In this document: in pieces, positions 42,512-51,426 of the stretch
Layout of the letters: every line of letters begins with the position of its first letter
Position numbering within the stretch: position 1 is the stretch's first letter
Source: Coriobacteriia bacterium
Lineage (GTDB): Bacteria > Actinomycetota > Coriobacteriia > Anaerosomatales > Anaerosomataceae
Assembly (NCBI GenBank): GCA_030655755.1
Contig: JAUSOQ010000043.1
Location: 272,883-336,882, forward strand
Length of the DNA: 64,000 bases
Direction: 5' to 3'
Made by a program: the position numbers and the translations under genes
The notes under the pieces: model-generated
Database searches by the model: none
What the model saw: only the letters and a program-made list of their open reading frames with translations
What the model was told of the DNA's origin: nothing

Positions 42512-43519
42512 CTACTCCATCGCCCGCAGGTACGGGTACGGATTCACTGCAGCGCCGCCGTTCGGATGTATCTCGAAGTGAAGATGTGGCGCACTCGCCG
42601 TAGCATTTCCTGTGCTTCCTACGTAGCCTATGACCTCGCCCGCACTCACGCGTCCCGAGGTCCGCGCGTAGCTCTGCAGATGTGCATAGTAAAACGCCCA
42701 ACCGTTGTCAGCGGTGAGCCAGATGGTCAGTCCACCGAGCGAGCTGGACTTCGCTCTGACCGTTCCGGACATGATGGCCACCACGGGGGTCCCATGCTTC
42801 GCCATGATGTCGGTGCCCTTGTGGGTGCGACCACCCGAACGTGCAGCGCCCCAGGTGTCCGAGTAGGTGTAAGCGCCCCGAACCGGGAAGACCATGCCAT
42901 TCGCACCAGGTTTCGCGGATGCCGGCTTGTTGGCCGCTTTGCGCGCAGCATCAAGCTTCGCCTGAAGCGCATTGTATTTGGATTGGATGGAGTTCAGCTG
43001 CTTCTGGAGTGCGTCAGACTTCTTCTTGAGTGCGGCGGCTTCATCGGACTGCTGCTCCTGGAGCTGAAGGGCTGAGGCACGCTTCACGTCGAGTTCTTCT
43101 TGAAGGTCCTTTACTTCTGCCATGGTCTCGGCATCTTGATTGCCAAGCCGCTGGACATACTCAAGACGCATGAGCATGTCATCGAGAGTATCGGCCGTAA
43201 GAAGCAACGTCAGGTAATCGACGCTACCGGAACGATAGATCTCTGCGGCACGTAGAGACAGACGAGCCGATGCGGCAGCAAGCTCATCGTTGAGGACCGC
43301 AAGTTCCTTGTCCGTCTGTGCGATGGTCGCGTTGGTCTTGTCCAGCGTCCAGTATGCGTCGGAATACGCGTCACCAGCCTTCTTGGCCTCGGCGCGTACC
43401 GCGGCGAGCTGTTCCTCGAGTTGCTCGATCTCAGACTTGGCGCCGAACGCCACGCCCGGCATGGCGAGCGTGGCGACCAAGAACACGGCAAGTATCGAAC
43501 GCAGTCTACTCAAACGCAT
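42512..43519 (-). CDS. Secreted M23-family murein hydrolase with coiled coil
   Basis: 335 residues: signal peptide (LAVFLVATLAMPGVAFG, cleavage near residue 27), long coiled coil (about 30-200), and a C-terminal LytM/M23 domain with zinc ligands in GGRTHKGTDI and APHLHFEIHP, so the peptidase looks active. The architecture resembles EnvC/PcsB-type cell-separation hydrolases. ATG 43519 has GGAG six bases upstream. It follows the PASTA/amidase-like gene by about 60 bases, forming an envelope pair. Confidence 0.92.
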   Translation of the reverse strand: MRLSRLRSILAVFLVATLAMPGVAFGAKSEIEQLEEQLAAVRAEAKKAGDAYSDAYWTLDKTNATIAQTDKELAVLNDELAAASARLSLRAAEIYRSGSVDYLTLLLTADTLDDMLMRLEYVQRLGNQDAETMAEVKDLQEELDVKRASALQLQEQQSDEAAALKKKSDALQKQLNSIQSKYNALQAKLDAARKAANKPASAKPGANGMVFPVRGAYTYSDTWGAARSGGRTHKGTDIMAKHGTPVVAIMSGTVRAKSSSLGGLTIWLTADNGWAFYYAHLQSYARTSGRVSAGEVIGYVGSTGNATASAPHLHFEIHPNGGAAVNPYPYLRAME

Positions 43520-43578
43520 GCAAAACTCCATCAGTCGGTATTCGCTGACACTTACAGTCTATATGAACAGGTCAACGC

Positions 43579-44649
43579 TCATCGGGTCGCAAAGGTTTCG
43601 CCCAGTGCGCGATAAAGAGCCCGGGCAACAAGATCAGCCCAGTTCGGATCACCGAACCGGGCCGCATCGGCTGCATCGTTCGCATCGCCAAGCAGCACTC
43701 TCACGCCAGGAGCAAGGACCTTGCCGAGAACCGCATCGTCATCGGTTCGATAGGGGTTCACGGTCTGGCCCGGTAGGCGGACCGAGGCGGTGAACGTCTT
43801 TGCGACGGACTCAGCATCTGAGGCGGCGGTCGCGTCTGTGGAACGCACCACGACTGCGGTCATACCCACACCACCAAGACCGGACAACGATAGCCCGACC
43901 ATGGCATCTGGCGTTGGCGACGCGACAGTACTCGAGCGGGCAGCATCGGACGGGAGGGCCTGGGTCAGCGAGCGAGTCACCGTGACTCGTGCGCCCGAGG
44001 CTTCAAGAAGTGACCGAACGCGACGTGCCACGTCCAACGCTATGTCTATGGATCCCTCACGTGCCGGCGCAGGGTCGAGAGCGATCACAAGATCGTGCAG
44101 ATCATAGGGGAGCAGTGAGTCTGCTGATGCGCCCCCTATCGCTATCGACAATCGAACGGTGGCTCCGGTACTGACCTCGGCTCCAGAAGCCGGGAATGAT
44201 CCAAGCACGGTACCTGCGACGGCCCGGGAAACGATATTGTCGGTGACCACGCCGAGACCGTGCTCCCTAAGGGCGTCTCTTGCCTCTTGCAAGGACATAC
44301 CCACCACGTCCGGCATGATGAGCTTCTCTGAACCCGCCGAGAGCACCACCTGCACAGCGGCTCCCCTACTGACCCGTTCACCAGCGACCGGCTCTTGATA
44401 GAGGACCGAGCCCTCGGGCACTTCGGCAGAGAATCGGCGCCCCGAGACCTGGAACGCCAGCCCACTCAGTCGGGCACTCTGTTCCGCAACGTCGGCAGGC
44501 CGACCCACGATCGAAGGGACCGAGACTAAAGACGCCCGGTAGTTGGCATCGGCGAGGAACCCCCCAGCCATGACGACCAAGACGGTCGCCGCCACTGATG
44601 AAAGCAGCCATATCGGAAGAAGTCTCTTTCGACGCGGTCTCTGTGCCAT
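43579..44649 (-). CDS. Membrane PASTA protein with degenerate amidase-like domain
   Basis: 356 residues: one membrane helix (about 11-32), two PASTA domains (about 42-108, VPSIVGRPADVAEQSA; and 110-175, MPDVVGMSLQEARDAL), then a region (about 185-356) whose start LVIALDPAPAREGSIDIALDVARRVRSLL follows the N-acetylmuramoyl-L-alanine amidase pattern. The zinc-binding His of the amidase DPGHGG motif is lost (DPAPARE), and the later His position reads VGLSLSGL. It is therefore probably a peptidoglycan-binding or scaffolding protein rather than an enzyme. Its position between thiN and rsmB is where Bacillus has the PASTA kinase PrkC. The TATACT box lies only 7 bases from the ATG, suggesting a leaderless mRNA. 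Confidence 0.8.
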   Translation of the reverse strand: MAQRPRRKRLLPIWLLSSVAATVLVVMAGGFLADANYRASLVSVPSIVGRPADVAEQSARLSGLAFQVSGRRFSAEVPEGSVLYQEPVAGERVSRGAAVQVVLSAGSEKLIMPDVVGMSLQEARDALREHGLGVVTDNIVSRAVAGTVLGSFPASGAEVSTGATVRLSIAIGGASADSLLPYDLHDLVIALDPAPAREGSIDIALDVARRVRSLLEASGARVTVTRSLTQALPSDAARSSTVASPTPDAMVGLSLSGLGGVGMTAVVVRSTDATAASDAESVAKTFTASVRLPGQTVNPYRTDDDAVLGKVLAPGVRVLLGDANDAADAARFGDPNWADLVARALYRALGETFATR

Positions 44650-44656
44650 GAGGGCG

Positions 44657-44706
44657 AGTATAGCAACTTCGTCGCCTTGCCCAAGTGTGTTCGTGCGTTG
44701 TATCCT
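44657..44706. promoter_or_regulatory. Overlapping divergent promoters of the PASTA gene and fmdB
   Basis: Plus strand: TTGCCC (44677-44682), 18 bases, TATCCT (44701-44706) for fmdB. Minus strand: TTGGGC (about 44679-44684), 16 bases, TATACT (44657-44662) for the PASTA gene. The two -35 elements share the palindrome CTTGCCCAAG, so the promoters should compete. Confidence 0.65.
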
Positions 44707-44762
44707 GCACGTTCGCAGTGTCGGAATGCAGTGGCACGGCTAACGACGAGGAGAGGAAGCTC

Positions 44763-45059
44763 ATGCCCGCATACGACTACCGCTGCGTGACGTGTGATAT
44801 GACGTTCGAGATCGTACGCTCCATCTCCGACTCCTCGGTAGTCTCGTGTCCCACGTGCGGCAGCGAGACAAAGCGTCTTTTCACGCCCGTGGGCGTGCAC
44901 TTCAAGGGCTCGGGGTTCTACAACACGGACTCTCGTCACTCCCCTGCTGCACCAAAACCGAGTGTCGGTCAGGAGAAGAAAGAACCGGCCGTGACGGCCG
45001 GTTCATCCACTACTTGTGATGGTGGCGCAAGTTGCATTGGAAGTGGCGCAGCCGACTGA
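44763..45059 (+). CDS. FmdB-family zinc ribbon protein
   Basis: 98 residues. Starts MPAYDYRCVTCDMTFEIVRS, with the FmdB zinc ribbon formed by CVTC and CPTCGSETKR, and the conserved SGFYNTDSR segment; a variable tail follows that includes TCDGGASCIGSG. Members are widespread small proteins with a putative regulatory role first noted beside formamidase. Ribosome site GAGGAAG precedes the ATG. Its 3' end holds a hairpin that acts for the opposite strand. Confidence 0.9.
   Translation: MPAYDYRCVTCDMTFEIVRSISDSSVVSCPTCGSETKRLFTPVGVHFKGSGFYNTDSRHSPAAPKPSVGQEKKEPAVTAGSSTTCDGGASCIGSGAAD
44971..45004 (-). terminator. glpX terminator embedded in the fmdB coding region
   Basis: Arms GAACCGGCCGT (44982-44992) and ACGGCCGGTTC (44994-45004) form an 11-bp inverted repeat. 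On the minus strand it is followed by TTTCTTCTCC, so it should terminate glpX transcription about 55 bases past its stop. It also encodes EPAVTAGS of FmdB. Confidence 0.75.
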
Positions 45060-46025
45060 CTAATCCATTCGGACCCAGAACTTCTCGACGCCTGTGCGGT
45101 AAACGGTCTCGATGAATCGGACCGTACCGGTCTTGTTGTCCATCGCGATAGAGTGCGTTCTCGCACCTTGCCCGAAGTACTTCACGCCACGCAACATCTC
45201 GCCATCAGTGACGCCCGTGGCGATGAACGCTGCCTCATCGGTGTTGACGAGGCAGTCCATCGTCAGCACGCCATCGATGTCGCACTGCGCCATCTTCTCT
45301 GCTCGGGCGCGTTCCTCGTCATTCCTGAAAGCGAAGCGGCCCATGAATGTGCCACCGATGCATTTCATGGCGGTTGCGGCGAGAACGCCTTCCGGTGCGC
45401 CGCCCGCACCCAGGTAGAGGTGGATCCCCGTGCCCTCGATCGCAGTGGCGACCGCACCAAAGACGTCGCCGTCCGAGATGAGACGGATGCGTGCGCCACT
45501 GGCACGGACCTCGGCGATGAGGTCGTTGTGGCGCTCGCGCTCAAGGATGCAGACCACGATGTCTTCAACGGGTCGATTGAGCGCCTTGGCGACGTTGCGG
45601 ACGTTCTCGGTCGGCGACGCGTCTATGTGTACGGCGCCGTTGGCCGCCGGTCCTGCCGCGACCTTCCACATATACGTGTCGGGTGCATTCAAGAGCGTGC
45701 CCTTCGGGCCGAACGCAAGTACAGCCAGCGAGTTGGGCTGCCCGTACGCCGTGAGGTTCGTTCCTTCGAGCGGGTCGACCGCGATGTCGATCTCCTCGCC
45801 GCCGGCACCCACCTTCTCGCCGATGAAGAGCATAGGTGCTTCATCGCGTTCGCCTTCACCGATGACGATCTCGCCCGAGATGTCGAGGATGTCGAACGCG
45901 CTACGCATCGCTTCGACCGCCGCGTTATCTGCGGCCATCTTGTCGCCCTTCCCCATCCATCGTGCAGCCGCAAGCGCCGCGGCTTCAGTCACTTCAAGCA
46001 TCTCGACGATCCGGGTGTTGCGCAT
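45060..46025 (-). CDS. glpX: Class II fructose-1,6-bisphosphatase GlpX
   Basis: Gluconeogenic phosphatase. The 321-residue product has IVIGEGERDEAPML, the metal/phosphate site VDPLEGTN, and GAGGAPEGVLAATAMKCIGG, all diagnostic. It is typical of Actinobacteria, which use GlpX as their main FBPase. GGGAGG precedes the ATG. Stop codons of glpX and convergent fmdB are adjacent. Confidence 0.97.
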   Translation of the reverse strand: MRNTRIVEMLEVTEAAALAAARWMGKGDKMAADNAAVEAMRSAFDILDISGEIVIGEGERDEAPMLFIGEKVGAGGEEIDIAVDPLEGTNLTAYGQPNSLAVLAFGPKGTLLNAPDTYMWKVAAGPAANGAVHIDASPTENVRNVAKALNRPVEDIVVCILERERHNDLIAEVRASGARIRLISDGDVFGAVATAIEGTGIHLYLGAGGAPEGVLAATAMKCIGGTFMGRFAFRNDEERARAEKMAQCDIDGVLTMDCLVNTDEAAFIATGVTDGEMLRGVKYFGQGARTHSIAMDNKTGTVRFIETVYRTGVEKFWVRMD

Positions 46026-46064
46026 TAGATGTCCTCCCTTACAACGAAGCGGTGTACACCGAAC

Positions 46065-47429
46065 TCATGCCTCTTCGCGGACAAGCGCAGAGACGAAATG
46101 CCCATCCGCGCCGGAAGTCTCCGGCCACGAACGGAAATACCCCTCGGGTGTGATGAACCGTTGCCATGCATCATCCACCACATCGTGGAGAGGTCTCACC
46201 CTGAACGCCCGACCCCTGTCCCCCGATAGGAACGCGGAAACGACGTCCTGATTCTCTGTGCGGGTGATGGTACACGTAGAGTACACCACAAGACCTCCAC
46301 GGCGGACAACGTGAGATGCCGCATCAAGAAGCGAACGCTGGAGTACCGCCATGCGTTCTATGTCATCAGGCATCAGCCGCCATCGCTTCTCGGGATGACG
46401 CCTCAACGTACCGAGATTCGAGCACGGCGCGTCGATCAGAACGACATCGAACTCACCGCCGAGGCCTGCCAAAACCGACTCATCGGTCGCATCGAGTATG
46501 GCAGTACGCGGAGCGGGTAGCCCGAGTAGACTCAACGACTCTTGCAGCGTATCCAGCTTGAAGCCGTGGATATCGACCGCGGTGATATCGGCGGGGCCGC
46601 CCGATCCCAGGGCAATACCCTGGAGGACCGCCGTCTTGGTCCCTCGGCCAGCTCCGATATCGAGCACGCGATCTCCGGCCCTCGGCGCAGCGGACAACGG
46701 AGCGACTTGAGCGGCGGCGTCACTCACGATCGCCATCCCGCCAGTGACAGCCTCACCGTGAACCGCTTCACGTGGTGACCGACACCGGAAGCACGACTCA
46801 TCCGGAGGAGATGCTTCCGGCTGCGCACCATCAGCCTGCAGCTGTTCGAACGTCTCGTGCGGGGTCGCCCGAAAGGGGTTAGCCCGAACGAACATGGGCG
46901 GCGCCTCGGTTCCCGCGAGCAAAGCATGTACGCCCTCTGCGTCGCCGAGATCCTCGAGAAAGATGTCCACCAGCCATCGCGGCATGGCAGACGATCTCGC
47001 CAGAACATCTCGATCAGTCGTGGGGTCACCCCAGGGGAAGCTCTCGGCTCGATCAGCGACGCGACGCAGCACCGCGTTGGCGAAACCGGCGGCGGCGGGT
47101 TGCACCTTCCGAACGGCGTCAACACCCTGGTGAACGGCGGCTCGCGCGGGTGTTCTCAGGTAGAGCAGCTCACAGATCGAAAGCCTCAAGACATCACGGA
47201 CACGCGGCTCAACGGCACCAGGTCGTTTGGCCGACTCGTCGATGATGGAGTCGAGAGTGCCTTGAGCGGTGATCACACCGTAGACGAGTCGCGAGGCGAA
47301 CGCGACGTCTTCGCGAGAAAGACCTGACCGCGCAAGCGCGGTATCCACGACCGGACGTGAAAAGGCTCCTCGACGACGGATATCCGCAAGGATACCAAGT
47401 GCGGCGCTGCGGGAGGCGGAGACGGTCAT
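46065..47429 (-). CDS. rsmB: 16S rRNA (cytosine-967-C5)-methyltransferase RsmB
   Basis: NusB-like N-terminal domain (about 1-135) followed by the SAM methyltransferase: LDIGAGRGTKTAVLQ, catalytic Cys motifs DAPCSNLGTLRRHPE and YSTCTITRTEN. ATG 47429 overlaps the fmt stop (ATGA), giving 454 residues. Third gene of def-fmt-rsmB; the usual next gene in Firmicutes is the PrpC/PrkC pair, absent here. Confidence 0.96.
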   Translation of the reverse strand: MTVSASRSAALGILADIRRRGAFSRPVVDTALARSGLSREDVAFASRLVYGVITAQGTLDSIIDESAKRPGAVEPRVRDVLRLSICELLYLRTPARAAVHQGVDAVRKVQPAAAGFANAVLRRVADRAESFPWGDPTTDRDVLARSSAMPRWLVDIFLEDLGDAEGVHALLAGTEAPPMFVRANPFRATPHETFEQLQADGAQPEASPPDESCFRCRSPREAVHGEAVTGGMAIVSDAAAQVAPLSAAPRAGDRVLDIGAGRGTKTAVLQGIALGSGGPADITAVDIHGFKLDTLQESLSLLGLPAPRTAILDATDESVLAGLGGEFDVVLIDAPCSNLGTLRRHPEKRWRLMPDDIERMAVLQRSLLDAASHVVRRGGLVVYSTCTITRTENQDVVSAFLSGDRGRAFRVRPLHDVVDDAWQRFITPEGYFRSWPETSGADGHFVSALVREEA

Positions 47430-48349
47430 GCGACCGCCTGCCATAAGCACTGGGCTGGAATGCGCGCTCCGCAGATCCACGCACTGCCACTCATGTCGCG
47501 CTTCCCTGCCGGACGTATCATATCGAGCCGCATGGCCCCATCCACGAAACCGATCACAAGCTCGTCAGTGCCTAAGATGACCTCTCCTGTTTCTGCATGA
47601 TCGTCCACCGAGCTTGCAGAGATGACCGAAACGATCACATCGTCGATGAGTAACCGTGACGGCGCCTGAGAGGTGGAGGCGCGCACGCGGCGCAACGCCT
47701 CCACGATCGTCAGCTCAGGGCTGAGCGAGACATCTTGACGGCCGATCTTGGCGGCATAGGTGGCCAGAGCATCGTCTTGTGCGATCCAGGACACGGTGCC
47801 GGTGGCAATCTCGTCCAAGATCTCGAGAAGCGCCTGTGCGCCTTCCTCGGCGAGAAGATCTGTCAGCTCGGTCACGGTGCGATCCAGTGTGGGAATCGAC
47901 CGCTGCATCGCGTAGGGTCCAGTGTCCAAACCCTCCTCCATACGCATGATGCTGACTCCGACCGTATCGTCCCCCTCGAGCACGGCGCGATGGATCGGCG
48001 CCGCTCCCCGATGACGGGGCAACAAAGATGCGTGCACGTTGATACATCCAAAGGAGGGGATCGCGAGGATATCAGGAGGCAGTATCACACCGTATGCAGC
48101 GACACAGATGACGTCTGGAGCCAGTGTTCGCAACCGTTGGGCCTCACCCGTATCTCGCAGTGTGGAAGGCTGCATCACAGTCAGGCCAAGCCTGTCGGCG
48201 AGTACTTTCACCGGCGGCGGCAAGAGCGCATTCCCTCTACGAGAGATCGCATCGGGACGCGTGTACACGGCACCGACATTATGGGCTGCTGCCAGGGCTT
48301 TGAGACTGGGCACCGCGAACTCTGGCGTGCCCATGAATACAACGTCCAT
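47426..48349 (-). CDS. fmt: Methionyl-tRNA formyltransferase
   Basis: Formylates initiator Met-tRNA. The 307-residue product starts MDVVFMGTPEFAVPSL, contains the catalytic SLLPRHRGAAPIHRAVLEGD block and the C-terminal OB-like domain (about 205-305). Located between def and rsmB in one operon, so formylation and deformylation are co-expressed. Confidence 0.97.
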   Translation of the reverse strand: MDVVFMGTPEFAVPSLKALAAAHNVGAVYTRPDAISRRGNALLPPPVKVLADRLGLTVMQPSTLRDTGEAQRLRTLAPDVICVAAYGVILPPDILAIPSFGCINVHASLLPRHRGAAPIHRAVLEGDDTVGVSIMRMEEGLDTGPYAMQRSIPTLDRTVTELTDLLAEEGAQALLEILDEIATGTVSWIAQDDALATYAAKIGRQDVSLSPELTIVEALRRVRASTSQAPSRLLIDDVIVSVISASSVDDHAETGEVILGTDELVIGFVDGAMRLDMIRPAGKRDMSGSAWICGARIPAQCLWQAVA

Positions 48350-48368
48350 ACGCCCCCTTTGCGCGTCG

Positions 48369-48866
48369 TCAGCCGAGGCGCTGTGACTGGTTCACGGCGT
48401 TGTACGCCTTGATGGCCTCTTTACGCTCGGGAAGATCGAGGCGGTCTAGGATCAAGACGCCGTCAAGATGGTCGATCTCGTGCTGGAGCACTCGTGCCAA
48501 GAAGTCATCTGCGCGGAGTGTGACTTCCTTGCCTTCAAGCGTGACACCGTTGCAGACGACCCATTCGGCGCGCGCGATGGGGACCGAGATACCGGGAACC
48601 GAAAGACAGCCTTCTTCGTCGGTCACCGTCTCATCGGCCCGTTCCACGATCACCGGGTTCACCAGAGCTGAAAGCTGATCCTCGACGTCGAACACGATCA
48701 CGCGCTTCGCGACACCGATCTGTGGGGCAGCCAGGCCCACGCCGGAGAACTCATACATCGCTCCGGCCATCGTTCTCACGAGTGCGCGAAGGTCTGAGTC
48801 ATGCGCGATGTCCACGTCCATCGCGTGCTGCTTCAGAACAGGGTTGGGATGGGTCAGGATCTCCAT
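48369..48866 (-). CDS. def: Peptide deformylase
   Basis: Removes the N-formyl group from nascent proteins. All three motifs are intact: GVGLAAPQIG, EGCLSVPG (Cys metal ligand) and LQHEIDHLDG (two His and catalytic Glu). ATG 48866 gives MEILTHPNPVL, the usual start, 165 residues. Preceded by a strong promoter. Confidence 0.97.
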   Translation of the reverse strand: MEILTHPNPVLKQHAMDVDIAHDSDLRALVRTMAGAMYEFSGVGLAAPQIGVAKRVIVFDVEDQLSALVNPVIVERADETVTDEEGCLSVPGISVPIARAEWVVCNGVTLEGKEVTLRADDFLARVLQHEIDHLDGVLILDRLDLPERKEAIKAYNAVNQSQRLG

Positions 48867-48937
48867 GGTTCGGCGGCTCCAAATCGTATTCATTGTCTAT
48901 GACGCAGGACCCGAGAAGCTTGTCGCGTGCAGCGTAC

Positions 48938-48966
48938 ATTCTACATCGGCAGCGCTCGGCTGTCAG
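48938..48966 (-). promoter_or_regulatory. Promoter of def-fmt-rsmB
   Basis: Minus-strand CTGACA (48961-48966), 17-base spacer, TAGAAT (48938-48943), close to consensus. The -35 box includes the priA stop codon TGA, so the operon starts inside the end of priA. Leader of about 65 bases before the def ATG. Confidence 0.75.
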
Positions 48967-51362
48967 ACGAGATCCACGGGGTCGACATCGACTACCACGC
49001 TGACGCCGGGTGGCATACGGGCAACGTCGAGCGCTCTGGCAACGATGCTTGCCGGCGCCGAGTCCAAAGGCGCCTTCAGCAGGATGTGCCACCGGTGGCG
49101 GTCTTTCAACTTGGCGATCGGGGCGGGCGCCGGTCCGAGAACACCCCAGCCGTCAGGCCGTATAGCCTGGAACGCATCAGCCGCAGAGAATGCGCCAGTC
49201 CTGGCATCGTCCTGCGAGATCGAAGTGAAGACGATGTTGACGAGGCGTCCATACGGGGGATAACCGAGGGCGCTTCTGGCGCAACGCTCTTCGCGGTACA
49301 AGACGTCCGGATCATGCAACCGTACCGCTTCAACGGCCGGGTGATCCGGCCAGTATGTCTGAATGACGACGCGTCCGGGACGCGTGCCTCTGCCGGCACG
49401 TCCTGTGACCTGTTCGAGCAACTGATATGTACGTTCGCCGGAACGGAAGTCAGGGATGTGCATCGTCGTGTCGGCATTGATCACGCCGACCAGCGTGACC
49501 TCAGGGTAATCGAGCCCCTTGGCGACCATCTGCGTACCCAGGAGTATCCCGCTGTCGAGCGCCTCGAACTGCATCAAAGCCCGTTCATGGCCCCCTTTGC
49601 CCGAGGTCGTGTCGGCGTCCATTCGGACCACCTGCACTCCAGGGAATTCTTGGCGCAACTCGTCTTCGACACGCTGTGTGCCGGCGCCAAAGCGTCGCAG
49701 GAACGGACTGGAACAGCGTGGGCATACGGGCGGGACCGGCATCCGGGCGCCGCAATGGTGACACAGCAAGACATTGCCCTGTTCGTGATAGGTCATCGAG
49801 ACCGCACATGAGTCGCATTGGGGGACGAACCCGCACTCCCGGCACAGCAGGAATGACGCATATCCCCTGCGATTCAGGAAGAGGACGGCCTTGTCACGCG
49901 CCTCAAGGACCTCACGTAGTCCTTGGAGAAGGGGTCTGGAGAACATCGAGCGATGGCCGTCACTGAACTCGGCTCCCATATCGACGACCGTTACCGCTGG
50001 CGGTGTGCCACCGCCGACACGTTGATCGAGGACGACCCGACGGTACGCTCCCCGCTCGGCAGCAGCCAGTGATTCCATGCAGGGAGTCGCTGATCCCAGA
50101 ACCAATGTCGCTCGGCGATCCATACACAGACGCACGGCAACGTCACGTGCGTGGTATCGAGGAGTGCTGGACTGCTTGTAAGAGGCCTCATGCTCCTCGT
50201 CGATCACCACAAGACGCACATCCGGTAGCGGTGCGAACAGTGCCGATCGCGCCCCGACAACGACGTCGACCTCGCCTGCGAGTGCAAGACGCCATTGGTC
50301 GTAACGCTCCCCGGCGGAAAGGCGACTATGCAGTACCGCGACCCGATCTCCGAAGCGTGACCGGAAACGCCCCACGGTTTGCGGCGTCAGGGAGATCTCC
50401 GGCACAAGGACGATCGCACGGCCGCCATCCGCGACCACCTCCTCGATCGCGCGCAGGTAGACCTCTGTCTTGCCGGATCCTGTGACACCGTCAAGCAGGA
50501 CGACTCCACCGCCGCTACTGCGAGTCTCACGAATAGCGGCGAGCCCGTCGAGCTGCCCCGCCGACAGATGCTCGTGACGCGGCGCGTGTCGGACATGGCC
50601 GTCAGGTAGCCTTAGCCGCCTTCGATCCGTCAGCTTGACGACGTTCAGTTCCGAGAGTCGCTTCAAAGCGGCATCCACGCTACCGAGCTCAGCCCGGAGC
50701 TCCCCAGCCGAGACAGGGCCGTTGGTCAGCGCCAGCATGATGGCGCGCTGCATCGATGCGGTGCGGGCGGGCTCGTACCCGACGCCGGAGACAGTGAGTT
50801 CGGCAAATCGCTCGCTCACCACAGAGACACGAGGCGACTCCAGATCGTACGTGCGCTCAAGGACACCGCCGGCCAGGAGTCTGGAGGCGATGCGCCGCCT
50901 CACTGAGCCCGGCCGGCCGAGTTCGACGTCGTGGACTCCGGACTCACGAGCGGCAAGATCATAGACCGCGCCCGACTCGCCGTCTGGTCGGACCCCGCTA
51001 GTTCGATACCCGCGCACAAGCCTTGGTGAACCTCCCGGCGGCAGGAACAGACGCAGCGACTCACTCAGCGGCGCAAAGTACTCCTCGGCCAACCAAAGCG
51101 CCAACTCGATAGCGCTGTCTTGAAAGAGCTGTCCCCCTAAGATGCGCTCGAGCAAACGAACATCCGCGACTGCCGTAGTGGCGGACAGCCCGACCACGTA
51201 ACCGACGGCTGTGGTCGAGCCCAATGGCACAAGGACCGGCATGCCGACCGCGATCCGCGAAGCGAGTCCACGTGGGATGGCATAGTCGAGTGGTTCGCTC
51301 AAAGCGCGGGTCGGCAGGTCGACAACGACGTGCGCGTACCGATGTGTGGCTGTTGAGTTCAT
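48963..51362 (-). CDS. priA: Primosomal protein N' (PriA helicase)
   Basis: Restarts replication at collapsed forks. Walker A DGVTGSGKTEVYLRAI, DEEH box (LVVIDEEHEASYKQ), and the PriA-specific paired zinc sites (LLCRECGFVPQCDSC and LCHHCGARMPVPPVCPRC). ATG 51362 yields 799 residues starting MNSTATHRYAHVVVDLPTRAL. The open frame continues 19 codons upstream through the metK terminator hairpin, so that extension is rejected. Confidence 0.96.
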   Translation of the reverse strand: MNSTATHRYAHVVVDLPTRALSEPLDYAIPRGLASRIAVGMPVLVPLGSTTAVGYVVGLSATTAVADVRLLERILGGQLFQDSAIELALWLAEEYFAPLSESLRLFLPPGGSPRLVRGYRTSGVRPDGESGAVYDLAARESGVHDVELGRPGSVRRRIASRLLAGGVLERTYDLESPRVSVVSERFAELTVSGVGYEPARTASMQRAIMLALTNGPVSAGELRAELGSVDAALKRLSELNVVKLTDRRRLRLPDGHVRHAPRHEHLSAGQLDGLAAIRETRSSGGGVVLLDGVTGSGKTEVYLRAIEEVVADGGRAIVLVPEISLTPQTVGRFRSRFGDRVAVLHSRLSAGERYDQWRLALAGEVDVVVGARSALFAPLPDVRLVVIDEEHEASYKQSSTPRYHARDVAVRLCMDRRATLVLGSATPCMESLAAAERGAYRRVVLDQRVGGGTPPAVTVVDMGAEFSDGHRSMFSRPLLQGLREVLEARDKAVLFLNRRGYASFLLCRECGFVPQCDSCAVSMTYHEQGNVLLCHHCGARMPVPPVCPRCSSPFLRRFGAGTQRVEDELRQEFPGVQVVRMDADTTSGKGGHERALMQFEALDSGILLGTQMVAKGLDYPEVTLVGVINADTTMHIPDFRSGERTYQLLEQVTGRAGRGTRPGRVVIQTYWPDHPAVEAVRLHDPDVLYREERCARSALGYPPYGRLVNIVFTSISQDDARTGAFSAADAFQAIRPDGWGVLGPAPAPIAKLKDRHRWHILLKAPLDSAPASIVARALDVARMPPGVSVVVDVDPVDLV

Positions 51363-51375
51363 ACCGACAGCATAG

Positions 51376-51409
51376 CGAAGGCCGCCGACATCGTGGTCGA
51401 CGGCCTTCG
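51376..51409 (-). terminator. Hairpin after metK
   Basis: CGAAGGCCG (51376-51384) pairs with CGGCCTTCG (51401-51409), with an inner CGAC/GTCG stem. It begins 17 bases after the metK stop on the minus strand and lies just before the priA start. U-tract is poor, so termination may be partial. Confidence 0.55.
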
Positions 51410-51426
51410 GATCACTCAAGTGCGGA

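Noticed and set aside
51363..51419. N-terminal extension of PriA
   Set aside because: The extra codons read through the hairpin that follows metK; the ATG at 51362 gives the expected PriA start.
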